From positions 1 through 64,000 of the forward strand of contig CAMDJM010000021.1 of NCBI GenBank assembly GCA_945900785.1: a DNA stretch of 64,000 nt, in the 5' to 3' direction. Shown here in pieces: positions 27,583 to 37,731 of this stretch (position 1 is the first letter of the stretch; each line of letters starts with the position of its first letter). Below the pieces are notes generated by a model. That model was not told where the DNA came from and made no database searches. It worked only from the letters and a program-made list of their open reading frames with translations. The position numbers were made by a program, and so were the translations under genes. The DNA comes from Akkermansia muciniphila. GTDB taxonomy: Bacteria > Verrucomicrobiota > Verrucomicrobiia > Verrucomicrobiales > V1-33.

Positions 27583-27680
27583 GATTCGCAGGAATCCAAT
27601 CCAACCCGAACCACCAGGCTCTTCCAGCAGCACCCCCCAATAACCAATAAACAGGAACCAATAACTTCCACCCCCCTCCC

Positions 27681-29240
27681 ATGTCCCGCCCCGCCACCAC
27701 CACCACCCCAGAGGTCTGCCTTCTCGTCGAAGGCACCTACCCCTACGTGGCGGGCGGAGTCTCCACCTGGGTGCACCAGATCATCACCGCCCTGCCGGAT
27801 CTCAGTTTCTCCGTCTTCTTCATCGGGTCGGAAAAATCCCCCACCGCCAAATACAAGTATCAGCTTCCCGCCAATGTCACCCGCGTGGACGAAATCTACC
27901 TGCACGACCCAATCACCGCTCCCCCGCGCCGTCAGGCCCGGGGGGAGGATGCCGCCGCCGTTCACCAGGCCATCCGCCAATTGCTGAGCCACGCCCCGGA
28001 CGACCCTGCCGCCGCTGGGGCACTGGATGATCTTTCCACCAAAGTCGCCTGCCTCGCCCGCCGCGTTTCCTTTGATAACTTCTGGCGGGCCACCGGCACC
28101 TGGCAGCTCATCCAGGAAATTTACCATCAGTATGCCGAAGGCGGTTCCTTCCTGGACTTTTACTGGTCCCTGCGCAGCCTTGTGGAACCCGTCTGGCGGC
28201 TCATGTCCAGTGTCCTCCAGGTCCCGCCCGCCCGCGTCTATCACAGCCTTTGCACTGGTTATGCCGGGTTCGTCGGTGGCCTCGCCGCCCGGCACCATAA
28301 CGCCACCTTCCTCCTCAGCGAGCACGGCATCTACGTCCGCGAACGCATCGCCGACCTGCAAAAAGCCCGCTGGATCCACGATCCGCCCATCCTGCGCCCG
28401 GGCCTCCTGCAACGCCCCACCCTGCTGCGCCGCGTCTGGATCGCCTTCTTCGAACTCCTTGGCCGCTTCGCCTACCAATCCGCCCGCCGCATCACCACCC
28501 TCTTTGTCAGGAATGCCGGATTCCAGATCGAACTCGGCGCGCCGCCGGACAAGCTCGAAATCATCCCCAACGGCGTCCATCCGCCGGACTTCGATCAACT
28601 GCGGGCCACGCGCAATGCCCTGATCGCCCAAAACCCGGAACGCGAAGTCGTGGGCTTCCTCGGCCGTGTGGTTTCCATCAAGGACGTCAAAACCCTCCTC
28701 CGGGCCGCCCGCCTCACCGTCGACCAGCGCCCCGCCGCCCAATTCCTTATCGCTGGCCCGCTCGACGAGGAACCCGCCTATGCCGCCGCCTGTCAGGAAC
28801 TCAGCCGCAATCTCGGCCTCGAAAACCACGTCCAATTCCTCGGCCCCCAGCAGCGCGATGATCTCCTCCCCGCCATCGACATCATGCTCCTCACCAGTTT
28901 CAGCGAAGGTCTCCCCTTTGTTATTCTCGAAGCCTTCGCCGCCGCCATCCCCTGCGTCAGCACCGATGTCGGTTCCTGCCGCGAACTCATCGAAGGCCGC
29001 GCCAACGAACAACCACCCCTCGGCCCCGCCGGCCTCGTCGCCCCCGTCGGCAAAGCCGAACTGATCGCCTCCGCCCTGATCCGCCTCCTCCGCGACCGCC
29101 CCCTCGCCACCCGCATGGGCGAAGCCGGCCGCACCCGCGCCACCGCCCACTACGCCCGCGACGGCGTGGTGCAACGCTACCGGGAGCTGTATTGCGGGGA
29201 GGGAGTTATTGGGAAGGAGTTATTGGTTAATGGTTATTAG
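27681..29240 (+). CDS. pelF: PelF-like GT4 glycosyltransferase
   Basis: PEVCLLVEGTYPYVAGGVSTWVHQIITALPDLSFSVFFIGS..., VVGFLGRVVSIKDVKTLLRAA, SFSEGLPFVILEAFAAAIPCVSTDVGSCRELI. Confidence 0.95.
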   Translation: MSRPATTTTPEVCLLVEGTYPYVAGGVSTWVHQIITALPDLSFSVFFIGSEKSPTAKYKYQLPANVTRVDEIYLHDPITAPPRRQARGEDAAAVHQAIRQLLSHAPDDPAAAGALDDLSTKVACLARRVSFDNFWRATGTWQLIQEIYHQYAEGGSFLDFYWSLRSLVEPVWRLMSSVLQVPPARVYHSLCTGYAGFVGGLAARHHNATFLLSEHGIYVRERIADLQKARWIHDPPILRPGLLQRPTLLRRVWIAFFELLGRFAYQSARRITTLFVRNAGFQIELGAPPDKLEIIPNGVHPPDFDQLRATRNALIAQNPEREVVGFLGRVVSIKDVKTLLRAARLTVDQRPAAQFLIAGPLDEEPAYAAACQELSRNLGLENHVQFLGPQQRDDLLPAIDIMLLTSFSEGLPFVILEAFAAAIPCVSTDVGSCRELIEGRANEQPPLGPAGLVAPVGKAELIASALIRLLRDRPLATRMGEAGRTRATAHYARDGVVQRYRELYCGEGVIGKELLVNGY

Positions 29241-29352
29241 TTATCAGGAAAATGCCCGCCCCTCTGCCTTGCCCTATCCTCCCTCATCCGTTCCCCCATC
29301 CTCCCCACAGCGCCCCGGCCCCTAATAACCAGTAACCATTAACCAATAACTC
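29217..29352. repeat. 29-bp near-perfect inverted repeat between pelF and pelG
   Basis: Left arm ggagttattggttaatggttattagttat; right arm reverse complement ggagttattggttaatggttactggttat. Confidence 0.88.
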
Positions 29353-29360
29353 CTCCCCCC

Positions 29361-30740
29361 ATGGCCGGCATCGGATTCGAACTCAAACACCTCTCGCGGC
29401 ATCAGAATGTCGAAGGAATCCTGCGCGCCTATGGGTTTGCCGCCGTCATCAGCAGCGGGCCCTGGATCATTTCCATTTTCGCACTGCTCATTCTCACGTA
29501 TTTTCTGCGCTCGCTGCTGAACCAGGGGGAACTGGATCTTTTCTCCACCTCGGTGACTCACGCCTACGCCTTTTCCCTCATCCTCGTTGGTCCGCTCCAG
29601 CTGGTGCTCACCCGTCACGCCGCCGACCGCTTTTTCACCAAATCCCGGGATAGCATCTTCCCCGCCTGCTATGGGGCCCTCGCCCTCACCGCCCTGCTCT
29701 CCGCCATCGTGGGGGGCCTCTTCTTCCACTTCGCCGTTCCTGGAAATCTTCTCTATCAGGTCAGCGCCACCGCCCTGCTGGTCCTCGTCTCCTGCATTTT
29801 CATCGTCTCCAACTACCTCAACGCCCTCAAGGACTACCAATCTGTGGTGCTCGGGTTCGCCATTGGATACGCCACCGCCTGCATTCTCGCCTGGGCCGGG
29901 GCGCAGTGGCTGGGAGCCGCTGCTGTCCTGCCAGGATTTACCGCCGGACATGGACTCCTCCTCGTCTGGCTCATCGCCTGCCTGCACCGGGAATTCGGCC
30001 GCCCTGGCCCCGGAGCCCATAGCGCCTGGGACTTCCTTCGTTACTTCCGCCGCTTTCCTGCCCTCGCCCTCCGCGGCTTCTTCTACAGCCTCGGCATCTG
30101 GGCGGATAAACTCGTCTTCTGGTGGTTCTCCGCCGGCCGCGAACAAATCGTCCCCGGCGGCCTGCTCTACGCCGCCCCGCAATACGACACCGCCGTCTAT
30201 CTGAGCTTCCTCAGTATCGTCCCTGGCATGGCCGTCTTCTTCCTCAAGCTGGAAACCGACTTCGCCGGGAAATACGCCGCTTTCTTCTCCGCCATTGAAG
30301 ACCGCGGCTCCCTCCAACAAATCCAATCCGCCAAGACGTCCGTCATCCTCACCCTCCGCGCCGGCCTCGCCCAGCTTTTCAAAATCCAGGGCCTCGTCAC
30401 CGCCTTCCTCGTCGTCTTCGCCCACCCCATCGCCACCCTCGCCGGCATCGGCTCTATCCAAACCGGCATCTTCCAAATCACCCTCTTCGGTGCCTTCCTC
30501 CTCGTCTGCTTCCTCTCGCTCCTCACCATTCTGTTCTACTTCGATGACCAACGCGGCGTCCTCCTCGCCAGCCTCACCTTTGCCCTCCTCAACATCGGCC
30601 TCAGCCTGCCCACCATCCTCATGAACGAAGCATGGCATGGCTTCGGTTTCGTCGTCGCCGCCGGCCTCGCCCTCCTCATCGTCACCCACCGCGTCAACCA
30701 CCACGTCGCCCGCATGGACGAAATGGTCTTCCGGGCCTAG
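29361..30740 (+). CDS. pelG: PelG-like polysaccharide transporter/flippase
   Basis: MAGIGFELKHLSRHQNVEGILRAYGFAAVISSGPWIISIFALLIL... typical PelG N-terminus; multi-TM. Confidence 0.95.
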   Translation: MAGIGFELKHLSRHQNVEGILRAYGFAAVISSGPWIISIFALLILTYFLRSLLNQGELDLFSTSVTHAYAFSLILVGPLQLVLTRHAADRFFTKSRDSIFPACYGALALTALLSAIVGGLFFHFAVPGNLLYQVSATALLVLVSCIFIVSNYLNALKDYQSVVLGFAIGYATACILAWAGAQWLGAAAVLPGFTAGHGLLLVWLIACLHREFGRPGPGAHSAWDFLRYFRRFPALALRGFFYSLGIWADKLVFWWFSAGREQIVPGGLLYAAPQYDTAVYLSFLSIVPGMAVFFLKLETDFAGKYAAFFSAIEDRGSLQQIQSAKTSVILTLRAGLAQLFKIQGLVTAFLVVFAHPIATLAGIGSIQTGIFQITLFGAFLLVCFLSLLTILFYFDDQRGVLLASLTFALLNIGLSLPTILMNEAWHGFGFVVAAGLALLIVTHRVNHHVARMDEMVFRA

Positions 30741-30774
30741 CAGAGATCACTATTTCCACCTTCATCTGCAACCG

Positions 30775-31082
30775 ATGACAGTGGCCTTGAAACAGTTTGC
30801 CGTTTTGTTTTGCCTATGCGTGATTTTGAGCAGCTATTTCTCCCCTGATGCGCTCAAGGCCCTGCCGGTCATCATGCTTGGACCTTTACATTTGTTTCGG
30901 CAAATTCTGTGCTGGATACGAATATCGACATTTGGATTTCAGGCCCGATGGCGATCCTCGTCTGGTGGCGTTTGATTTCATGGAGTTCGAAAGGTTTTAG
31001 GGCGCATTTTTTGATCAGCGTCTGGCCACTGTCCGTTTTCTACGGATTATTCAAATTGATGGTCAGTTCTTTTGTGACCTGA
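30775..31082 (+). pseudogene. small membrane protein, apparently frameshifted
   Basis: MTVALKQFAVLFCLCVILSSYFSPDALKALPVIMLGPLHLF then +1/-1 shift into ANSVLDTNIDIWISGPMAILVWWRLISWSSKGFRAHFLISVWPLSVFYGLFKLMVSSFVT*. Confidence 0.35.
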
Positions 31083-31444
31083 AATTTTCGCGACTCACTC
31101 ATTGATCACTGTGGATCCGGAGACCGCTGGTTTACTGACTGGCGACGACTGGGAGCGGACAGTTTCATGGACGTCTCAGTTTTTTCTTCCGGTAATCCAA
31201 GGGCTTTCCGCAGGAGGTGCCGCTCCTTCATCTTCCATCGGGAGAGCGATCAGGCGGTTTTCCTGCTATAAAAAATGACACCGCATCCTTTATCAAATAC
31301 GTTATCTTCAATACCGTATTGATTTTGACGTATTTTGAATCGAGCGGAGTTTACCCGCAGGGAAAGTATCGGATCCATGAAACGCTGGGACTCCCACAGG
31401 CTAGACCGGCAGAACAAGACCCGCGCGACACCCGGACGATTGAA

Positions 31445-32491
31445 CTAAAAGTTCAAGGTCAGCGAGAGGGAGCCGAAGATCTGGGCGTCGCCCTGGCCTT
31501 TGAATTCCCGGCTGCGGTAGAGGTAGGCGTAGCTCAGTTTGGTGTTGCGCCAGTTGATGGAAAGACCGGCGGCGAGATCGGCGACGAGCGGTTCTTTCGT
31601 GACCGAGTGGCTGCTTTCGAAGGTGTTGCCATCAAGGAAGATATCGCGGGCGACGGCGCGGCCTTCGGCGCGGCCGAAGACATGAATGCCAAGGTTGTCC
31701 TGCCAGTGTTTGGCTTTGCTGTTTTCCACGGGCGTGGAGGTGGAGGAGGCATCGCTGATGGCGGCGGTGCCGAAATCGTCAGGAAGATTCCAGCCGAGGC
31801 GGAGTTCCGTGCCCAGTCGGGCATTGATCGCGACATTCCCTACCGTAACTCCCGCAAAGGGCAGGAGATCCCAATCCCAGCCTCCTTCACTTTTATCGCG
31901 GATGCGCCACATGATTTCCCACGCCAGGGCGGCTCCTACTTCGTTGCCCAGTTGGTTGTTCCAGCCACGCGGCACGGCAATGTCCCTGGCTTCATGAATG
32001 AGGCGCTGCGTTTCCTGGGCATAGGACCAGGGTCCCACCACGCCGAGATTGAGGATGAGGGAATTCCTCACGGTTTCATTTTTCCAGATCAGGCCAAGTC
32101 CCGCATAGAGCCATCCCGCGTAAGGCCGGTCATCCGTGATCAAATCCGTGCGGATGGTATCGCTAGGGGTAAACATGTTCTGGCCGATGCTGAAGACCAC
32201 ATTCCGCGAAAAAGAACCGTCCCCCAGCAGGGAAATATTATCACAATTTCCGGTCAGGCCACCAAAGGTTGGATCATCGCCGTATTTCTTCAGGTTGGCG
32301 GACGTCCAGCTGAGTCGCGTCCCATTGGTGTAGCGCTGATCGGTGCCGGCGAAGAGGTCATTTTCAAAATAGATGGAGAAGACCCCAGCAGCGGGCGCGC
32401 CGGTCTCCAAAGGAACAGCAGGAGGTGCGGCGTTGGTAGAGGCTACCAGAACAAGGAAAAGAATTTTGGAAAGGCGGGGTGGGATAGCCAT
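31445..32491 (-). CDS. LpxR/DUF2219-family outer-membrane lipid A deacylase-like protein
   Basis: FSIYFENDLFAGTDQRYTNGTRLSWTS..., GQNMFTPSDTIRTDLITDDRPYAGWLYAGLGL. Confidence 0.9.
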   Translation of the reverse strand: MAIPPRLSKILFLVLVASTNAAPPAVPLETGAPAAGVFSIYFENDLFAGTDQRYTNGTRLSWTSANLKKYGDDPTFGGLTGNCDNISLLGDGSFSRNVVFSIGQNMFTPSDTIRTDLITDDRPYAGWLYAGLGLIWKNETVRNSLILNLGVVGPWSYAQETQRLIHEARDIAVPRGWNNQLGNEVGAALAWEIMWRIRDKSEGGWDWDLLPFAGVTVGNVAINARLGTELRLGWNLPDDFGTAAISDASSTSTPVENSKAKHWQDNLGIHVFGRAEGRAVARDIFLDGNTFESSHSVTKEPLVADLAAGLSINWRNTKLSYAYLYRSREFKGQGDAQIFGSLSLTLNF

Positions 32492-32525
32492 GAGGTGGAG
32501 GGAAAAAGAAAAGGCCAAGGATATG

Positions 32526-32555
32526 AAAAATGGAGGAAGCCCTGGGGCTTCCTCC
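32526..32555 (-). terminator. rho-independent terminator of the small lipoprotein gene at 32604-32801
   Basis: Minus strand ggaggaagccccagggcttcctccatttttc: strong GC stem plus T-run. Confidence 0.7.
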
Positions 32556-32603
32556 ATGGAAGTGACAGGGGATACCCGCCGCTGGATTTAGCTGCCAGTT
32601 TGA

Positions 32604-32801
32604 CTACTGGGCGGTAACAGAACGGGTATCCGTCGAGGAGGAAACTGCTGGGGCCATCCCACCGGTGTTGTAACTGGAACTGGTGTGACGGGAGCTTTCG
32701 GTGACCGTGGTCGGCTCTGGCTTCACCACCGTTGTGGTGGAACAGCTGGAGAAAATGAGGGCAGCGATGCTGACTAAAATAGTTTGGATAATAGTTTTCA
32801 T
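32604..32801 (-). CDS. small putative lipoprotein
   Basis: MKTIIQTILVSIAALIFSSCSTTTVV: lipobox FSSC. Confidence 0.75.
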   Translation of the reverse strand: MKTIIQTILVSIAALIFSSCSTTTVVKPEPTTVTESSRHTSSSYNTGGMAPAVSSSTDTRSVTAQ

Positions 32802-33440
32802 AGGTTGGTCACGGTTTGGTTTTTTGGGGGGATGCTAAAAACCGGCCGCAGGACGGCAGGTTCTACTTGATTCCTTTTGCAGAAGCAATGCCAGAGCCCC
32901 AAGGACACTCGCAACCTGTTGATTGTTAATCAATTTCGCATCCTGCCCATTCTGAATCAGCTGGGCCTTTGGTGGCAAAGTGCGGCACAGCCTCGGCCGC
33001 TGTGGCGAAATGCCTCCCCCGAAGCAGATGCCTGGGCCGGCTGCCGCGCTTCTTTGGATCAGCGGCAGCTCCGACGAGCTGGAGGCGCTTTCCGCATCAT
33101 TTCCCGGACACCCGCAGATCCTGGACTGGACCCAGCACGAAGGCCGGCACTGGACCGGATGTGCTGCTCAAAACCGCAGCGTCCCGGCGATCTGCACGAA
33201 GTCACTCTGGGGTGATGCGCCGGTGTTATTTACAAAACTGCCGGGGAAGAAATGCGTTGACATAGGCGGCTTTCTGTCATCCCCCTCCAAGGGCGTGTCA
33301 AAGTCTATTTGAAGGAACCGATCAGGCGCTCAGCTTCATCTGCCTGCTGCGCAGCCGGGCTTGCTGCCGCCTGTTTGGCGGACTACCAGACCATGACGCC
33401 AGCCTCGCGGCAGGATGCGTTCCCTTGGATCACCCTCATC

Positions 33441-34226
33441 ATGACACGGTTCACCTTCATCATCCTTTCCGGTGCAATGCTGCTGGCTGGCTGCCGGCCA
33501 CCACCCAAACCAGCGGGCACGACCCTGACCATCGCCGTGGCTTCCAGTGTGCAGTTCGCCATGGAGGATCTCATCAGGGAATACCACGCGGTCATCCCTG
33601 AAGTGACGGTCAATGCGGTGTATGGCGCATCGGGCACTTTCTTTGCGCAGATCCAGAACCAAGCCCCCTTCGATCTTTTCCTTGCGGCGGACCTGGATTA
33701 CCCTGGCAAGCTGGCAAAGGCGGGATTCGCGCTGGATGGCGCGGTCTCGCCCTATGCCGTCGGCGGACTCGTGCTGTGGGTGCCTAAGGCTTCGCCGCTC
33801 GACGTGGAACGGCTAGGCATTCAAACTCTGGCTGATCCGGCGGTGAAGAAAATCGCCATCGCCAATCCAAAGCTGGCTCCTTACGGTTCGGCAGCCGTCG
33901 CGGCGATGCAGGCGCTCAGAGTTGATGAGCAGGCGGAGCTAAAACTTGTGCTGGGTGAAAACATCAGCCAAACGGCGCTATTTGTGGAGAGCGGCGCGGC
34001 GGATATCGGTTTCCTTGCGCTTTCCCATGCAGTGTCGGACAGGATGAAGGACAAAGGCCGTTATTGGGAAGTGCCCGCAGAGGCCTTTCCCGCCATTGGG
34101 CAGGGGCTGGTCATCCTCAAAAGCTCGCCAAATGCTGCTGCCGCGCTTGCCTTCCGGGAGTTCATCCTGAGTGATGCCGCAGGCCGGGTGCTGCAACGGT
34201 ATGGTTTCAAGCTGCCGGGGAAATAA
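33441..34226 (+). CDS. modA: molybdate ABC transporter substrate-binding protein
   Basis: TLTIAVASSVQFAMEDLIREY..., YGASGTFFAQIQNQAPFDLFLAADLDYPGKL; lipobox LLAGC; followed by modB, modC. Confidence 0.93.
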   Translation: MTRFTFIILSGAMLLAGCRPPPKPAGTTLTIAVASSVQFAMEDLIREYHAVIPEVTVNAVYGASGTFFAQIQNQAPFDLFLAADLDYPGKLAKAGFALDGAVSPYAVGGLVLWVPKASPLDVERLGIQTLADPAVKKIAIANPKLAPYGSAAVAAMQALRVDEQAELKLVLGENISQTALFVESGAADIGFLALSHAVSDRMKDKGRYWEVPAEAFPAIGQGLVILKSSPNAAAALAFREFILSDAAGRVLQRYGFKLPGK

Positions 34227-34232
34227 GCTATT

Positions 34233-34907
34233 ATGGACTGGCAAGCCATCAGCCTCAGCCTGCGGCTCTCCGCCTGCACCACGGTCATTCTCATCGGGCT
34301 CGGTCTGCCGCTGGCATGGTGGCTGGCGAACACCCGCTGGCGCTGGCGTTTTCTCGCCGAGGCCGTGGTGGCCTTGCCGTTGGTGTTGCCGCCGACTGTG
34401 CTCGGTTTTTATGTGCTGATGGCCATCAGCCCGCACAGTCCCCTGGGACAGTTTTATGAATCGTTATTCGGTCAACGGCTGCCCTTTTCCTTTCAGGGAC
34501 TGCTGATTGCCTCGGTGCTCTACAGCCTGCCGTTTGCGGTGCAGCCCTTCATGGGTGCCTTTGCCACGGTGGACCGCCGCATGATCGAGGCCTCATGGTG
34601 CCTTGGCGTGAGCGGCTTCGGCACCTTCCGCCGGGTGGTGCTTCCCCTGGCATGGCCGGGCGTGCTGGCCGGCATCGTGCTTTGTTTTGCCCACACCATG
34701 GGGGAGTTCGGCGTGGTGCTCATGGTCGGGGGCAATTTGCCCGGCGTCACCCGCACCATCTCCGTCTCGATTTACGATGAAGTGCAGGCGCTGAACTATG
34801 ACGCCGCGCATCAAACCGCGCTGGCAATGCTGTTTTTCTCCTTCCTGGTGCTCTCCCTAACTTACGCCCTGCAGCGCCGGCTGCTCCAGCCATGGCCGAC
34901 ACGCTAA
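34233..34907 (+). CDS. modB: molybdate ABC transporter permease
   Basis: AVVALPLVLPPTVLGFYVLM..., FGTFRRVVLPLAWPGVLAGIVLCFAHTMGEFGVVLMVGGNLPG. Confidence 0.96.
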   Translation: MDWQAISLSLRLSACTTVILIGLGLPLAWWLANTRWRWRFLAEAVVALPLVLPPTVLGFYVLMAISPHSPLGQFYESLFGQRLPFSFQGLLIASVLYSLPFAVQPFMGAFATVDRRMIEASWCLGVSGFGTFRRVVLPLAWPGVLAGIVLCFAHTMGEFGVVLMVGGNLPGVTRTISVSIYDEVQALNYDAAHQTALAMLFFSFLVLSLTYALQRRLLQPWPTR

Positions 34908-35554
34908 CAGCAGACTTCCGCATCACCCATCCCCGCGGCCCGACCATCCATGGCGCGCTGGAGATGCCCGCCCTGCGGCACAGCATCACCGTGCTTTCCG
35001 GCCCCTCCGGCTGCGGCAAAACCACTATCCTCCGCTGTCTGGCCGGACTGGATCGACCGGACCAGGGGCGCATCCGGTTTGGTGAGAAAGTGTGGTTTGA
35101 TGCCGATAGCAAAACGCACCTCACGCCGCAGGAGCGCGGCATCGGACTGGTGTTTCAGGACTATGCGCTCTTTCCCCATCTCAACGTGGAGGAAAACATC
35201 GCGTATGGACTGCATGCGTTGGCAAAACACGAACGCCAGACCCGCGTGGATGAAATCATGCAGCGCTTCGGACTTAATGAGCAGCGCCTGCGCCGGCCCC
35301 GCCAAATCTCCGGCGGCCAGCAGCAGCGGGCCGCCCTCGCGCGGGCGCTGGTCACCCAACCCCGCCTGCTCCTCCTAGACGAACCGCTCTCCGCGCTGGA
35401 CACCGGACTGCGCCACGACCTGCGCGAAGAGCTGCGCCTTCATCTCAAGGCACTGGACATTCCCGTCGTGCTGGTCACGCATGACGAAGCTGAGGCGCAG
35501 TTGCTGGCAGACCAAGCGGTCAGGATGCAGCCTTCCGGGATGAACAGAAGCTGA
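34892..35554 (+). CDS. modC: molybdate ABC transporter ATP-binding protein (short, no TOBE domain)
   Basis: LSGPSGCGKTTILRCLAGLDRP, ISGGQQQRAALARALVTQPRLLLLDEPLSALD; overlaps modB. Confidence 0.93.
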   Translation: MADTLTADFRITHPRGPTIHGALEMPALRHSITVLSGPSGCGKTTILRCLAGLDRPDQGRIRFGEKVWFDADSKTHLTPQERGIGLVFQDYALFPHLNVEENIAYGLHALAKHERQTRVDEIMQRFGLNEQRLRRPRQISGGQQQRAALARALVTQPRLLLLDEPLSALDTGLRHDLREELRLHLKALDIPVVLVTHDEAEAQLLADQAVRMQPSGMNRS

Positions 35555-35590
35555 TTTTGAAAAACCGCCGGAAACTTTCCGCGCCGGAAG

Positions 35591-37052
35591 TTGCAGAACG
35601 GAGTGCAAGGCAGCGCCGCAAAGCCGGGCCACCTGTTCAACATACAACCTCCCACATCCACGAACACCAACAATCCAGTCATCCTGGCCATGGGCCTGCT
35701 CTGCACGGCCGTGCTGCCTGCCACCGCGCAAAACCGGAACACCGTTACGCTCTTCCACGTCAATCATGGTGCCGGGTGCACTGAAGTCACCGCCTCCGGG
35801 GACTACGCCTATGTGGCCCGGGGCGCTGCGGGCATTGAGGTGGTGAAAATCGCCGGGGCCGGGGCTCCGCTGCGGGTCGGCACGATCCGGCCGTATTTAG
35901 GCCAGGGGAATATCTGCATTACCGATGTGCAGGCGGTGGGAAATACGCTATACGCCAGCAATGACGTGCCCAACGGCGGACCCGTGCCGCACACGGGGCT
36001 GTTCATTTTTGACCTGGCCACCAGTCCGGTTGCCCCAGCCATAAGCGGCACTATCACCTGGGGGGCGGGGCCGCTTTATCATCTCGCCGGCAGCGTGCAT
36101 AACTTCTGTGTGGATGTCATAGCGGGCCGCTCCTATGCCTATCTGGCCTCCGCGATCAGCAATGAAGTGGTGGTCTTCGATGTGACCAATCCAGCGTTGC
36201 CGGAGTTCAAGGACCTGCTCCGCCCCCCCCCCGGCCTCCCCGGGCTTTTCCCGCGGATCGGTGCATGATGTGGCGGTGAAAAACGGGAAGTGCGTTTCCA
36301 CCTGGGCCACCGGTGGATTTGTCATCCATGATGTCAGCAATATCGCGGGCAGCTACCTTGATCTGCAGGCCGGGGAATTTGTCAGCGCAGTGAGCCTGAT
36401 CAACTACACCACCTATCCGAACGCGCTGGTCTATCATGCGGCATTTTCTAAAGACGGAAATACCCTCCTCACGGTGGATGGCCGTTACTACAATGGCTGC
36501 CGCAGTTGGGATCTGTCCAGCATCACCACCCCGATGGTGCCCCTCGTGCAGACCGGCAGTTTCACCAGCGGATCCACTGACTTCATGCATAATATCCACG
36601 TGGCTGGCAAGTATGTTTACCTTTCCAACTTCATGGATGGCTGCCGGATCGTGGAACTGCGGCCCGGCGGACTGCTCCGTGAAATGGGCCGCTATGATAC
36701 CACGCCTACGGTAGGTGGCGCAGGATCGTCCGGGGTCTGGGGCGTCTTCGTTGCGGGACAGAAGGTGCTGCTGGGCGACACCGCGCTGGGTCTCGTCGCC
36801 GTGGACTTCAAGGACACCATCAGCGTTCCTCTGGCGGAATGGAAACAGAGCACCCGGACCCTGACATTGCAAAGCACCAGCACCACCGCCCCTCCGGTGG
36901 GACTCAGCGTGGCTGGATTTGGACCCATGACCTAGAATGTGAATACAGGCCGGTATCAGTTGGTGCTGGGCCAGGTCTACAGCAATCCAGTCAGTGTGAC
37001 CGTGCTCTCCGACATCGGGGGCCGGCAGGTGGCCAGTGTCCGCCGCCGGTAG
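35591..37052 (+). pseudogene. secreted LVIVD-repeat/beta-propeller-like protein, broken at a C10 run (36223-36232) and by in-frame TAG (36933-36935)
   Basis: Deleting one C gives ...KDLLRPPPASPGFSRGSVHDVAVKNGKCVSTWATGGFVIHDVSN...; after TAG the frame continues NVNTGRYQLVLGQVYSNPVSVTVLSDIGGRQVASVRRR*. Confidence 0.85.
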
Positions 37053-37223
37053 GTGGGCCCTTTCCTTGATCCCTTTTGATGGCCAGGCCGGGAAGGCATG
37101 GCGGGAGATCCCTGGGATTTCCTGTCAGCCTTCCCGGCCTTTCGTTTGGTGGGGCGATTCCGGCAAACCGCCGCTTGCACGCCTGGGAGGGCAGGGGAAA
37201 CTGGCAGGCTCTCCGCCGATCCC

Positions 37224-37697
37224 ATGTCCTATCGCTATCTCCACCGCCGCCGGGTGCTCTTTTCAGAGACCGATCTGGCTGGGATTGCGCATTTTTCGAA
37301 CTTTTTCCGGTGGATGGAGGAAGCGGAGCATGCCTTTTACCGCTCTCTTGGACTATCCGTGCATCCCCGGCAGCATGGCATCACGGATACCAGCACGGGA
37401 TGGCCGCGGCTGAAGGCCTCAGCGGAATACCGGCTGCCCCTTCAGTTTGAAGAGGAATTTGAGGTGGAGCTGCTGGTGGCGGAAATGCGGTCCAAGGCGA
37501 TCCGCTACGAGCTGAAATTCTGGAAGATGCCCGATGATCCCCCCGCCAGAAAGCTGGCCGCCCGGGGGGAATTGGTGGTGGTAGCGGTGCAGGCCACGCC
37601 TGGCACGCGGGAAATGCAGGCCCGGGCGATCCCTGACGACTTTCGTGAACGTATCTCCTGTGCTCCGGCTGAATTGCTGCAGGCCCCTCCTTCCTGA
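37224..37697 (+). CDS. acyl-CoA thioesterase (4-hydroxybenzoyl-CoA thioesterase/YbgC-like hotdog)
   Basis: YRYLHRRRVLFSETDLAGIAHFSNFFRWMEEAEHAFYRSLG. Confidence 0.9.
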   Translation: MSYRYLHRRRVLFSETDLAGIAHFSNFFRWMEEAEHAFYRSLGLSVHPRQHGITDTSTGWPRLKASAEYRLPLQFEEEFEVELLVAEMRSKAIRYELKFWKMPDDPPARKLAARGELVVVAVQATPGTREMQARAIPDDFRERISCAPAELLQAPPS

Positions 37698-37731
37698 AAA
37701 CCACCCAACCATCCCCGTGAATTCCCTCAAA

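Noticed and set aside
27579-29174. 531-aa minus-strand ORF opposite pelF
   Set aside because: Antisense shadow of a confidently identified gene; low-complexity composition.
29322-30704. 460-aa minus-strand ORF opposite pelG
   Set aside because: Acidic low-complexity antisense shadow of pelG.
31217-32617. 466-aa plus-strand ORF opposite the LpxR-like gene
   Set aside because: Antisense frame; the LpxR-like motifs are on the minus strand.
32877-33312. Overlapping small plus-strand ORFs upstream of modA
   Set aside because: No conserved motif; frames overlap each other and none has convincing start context.
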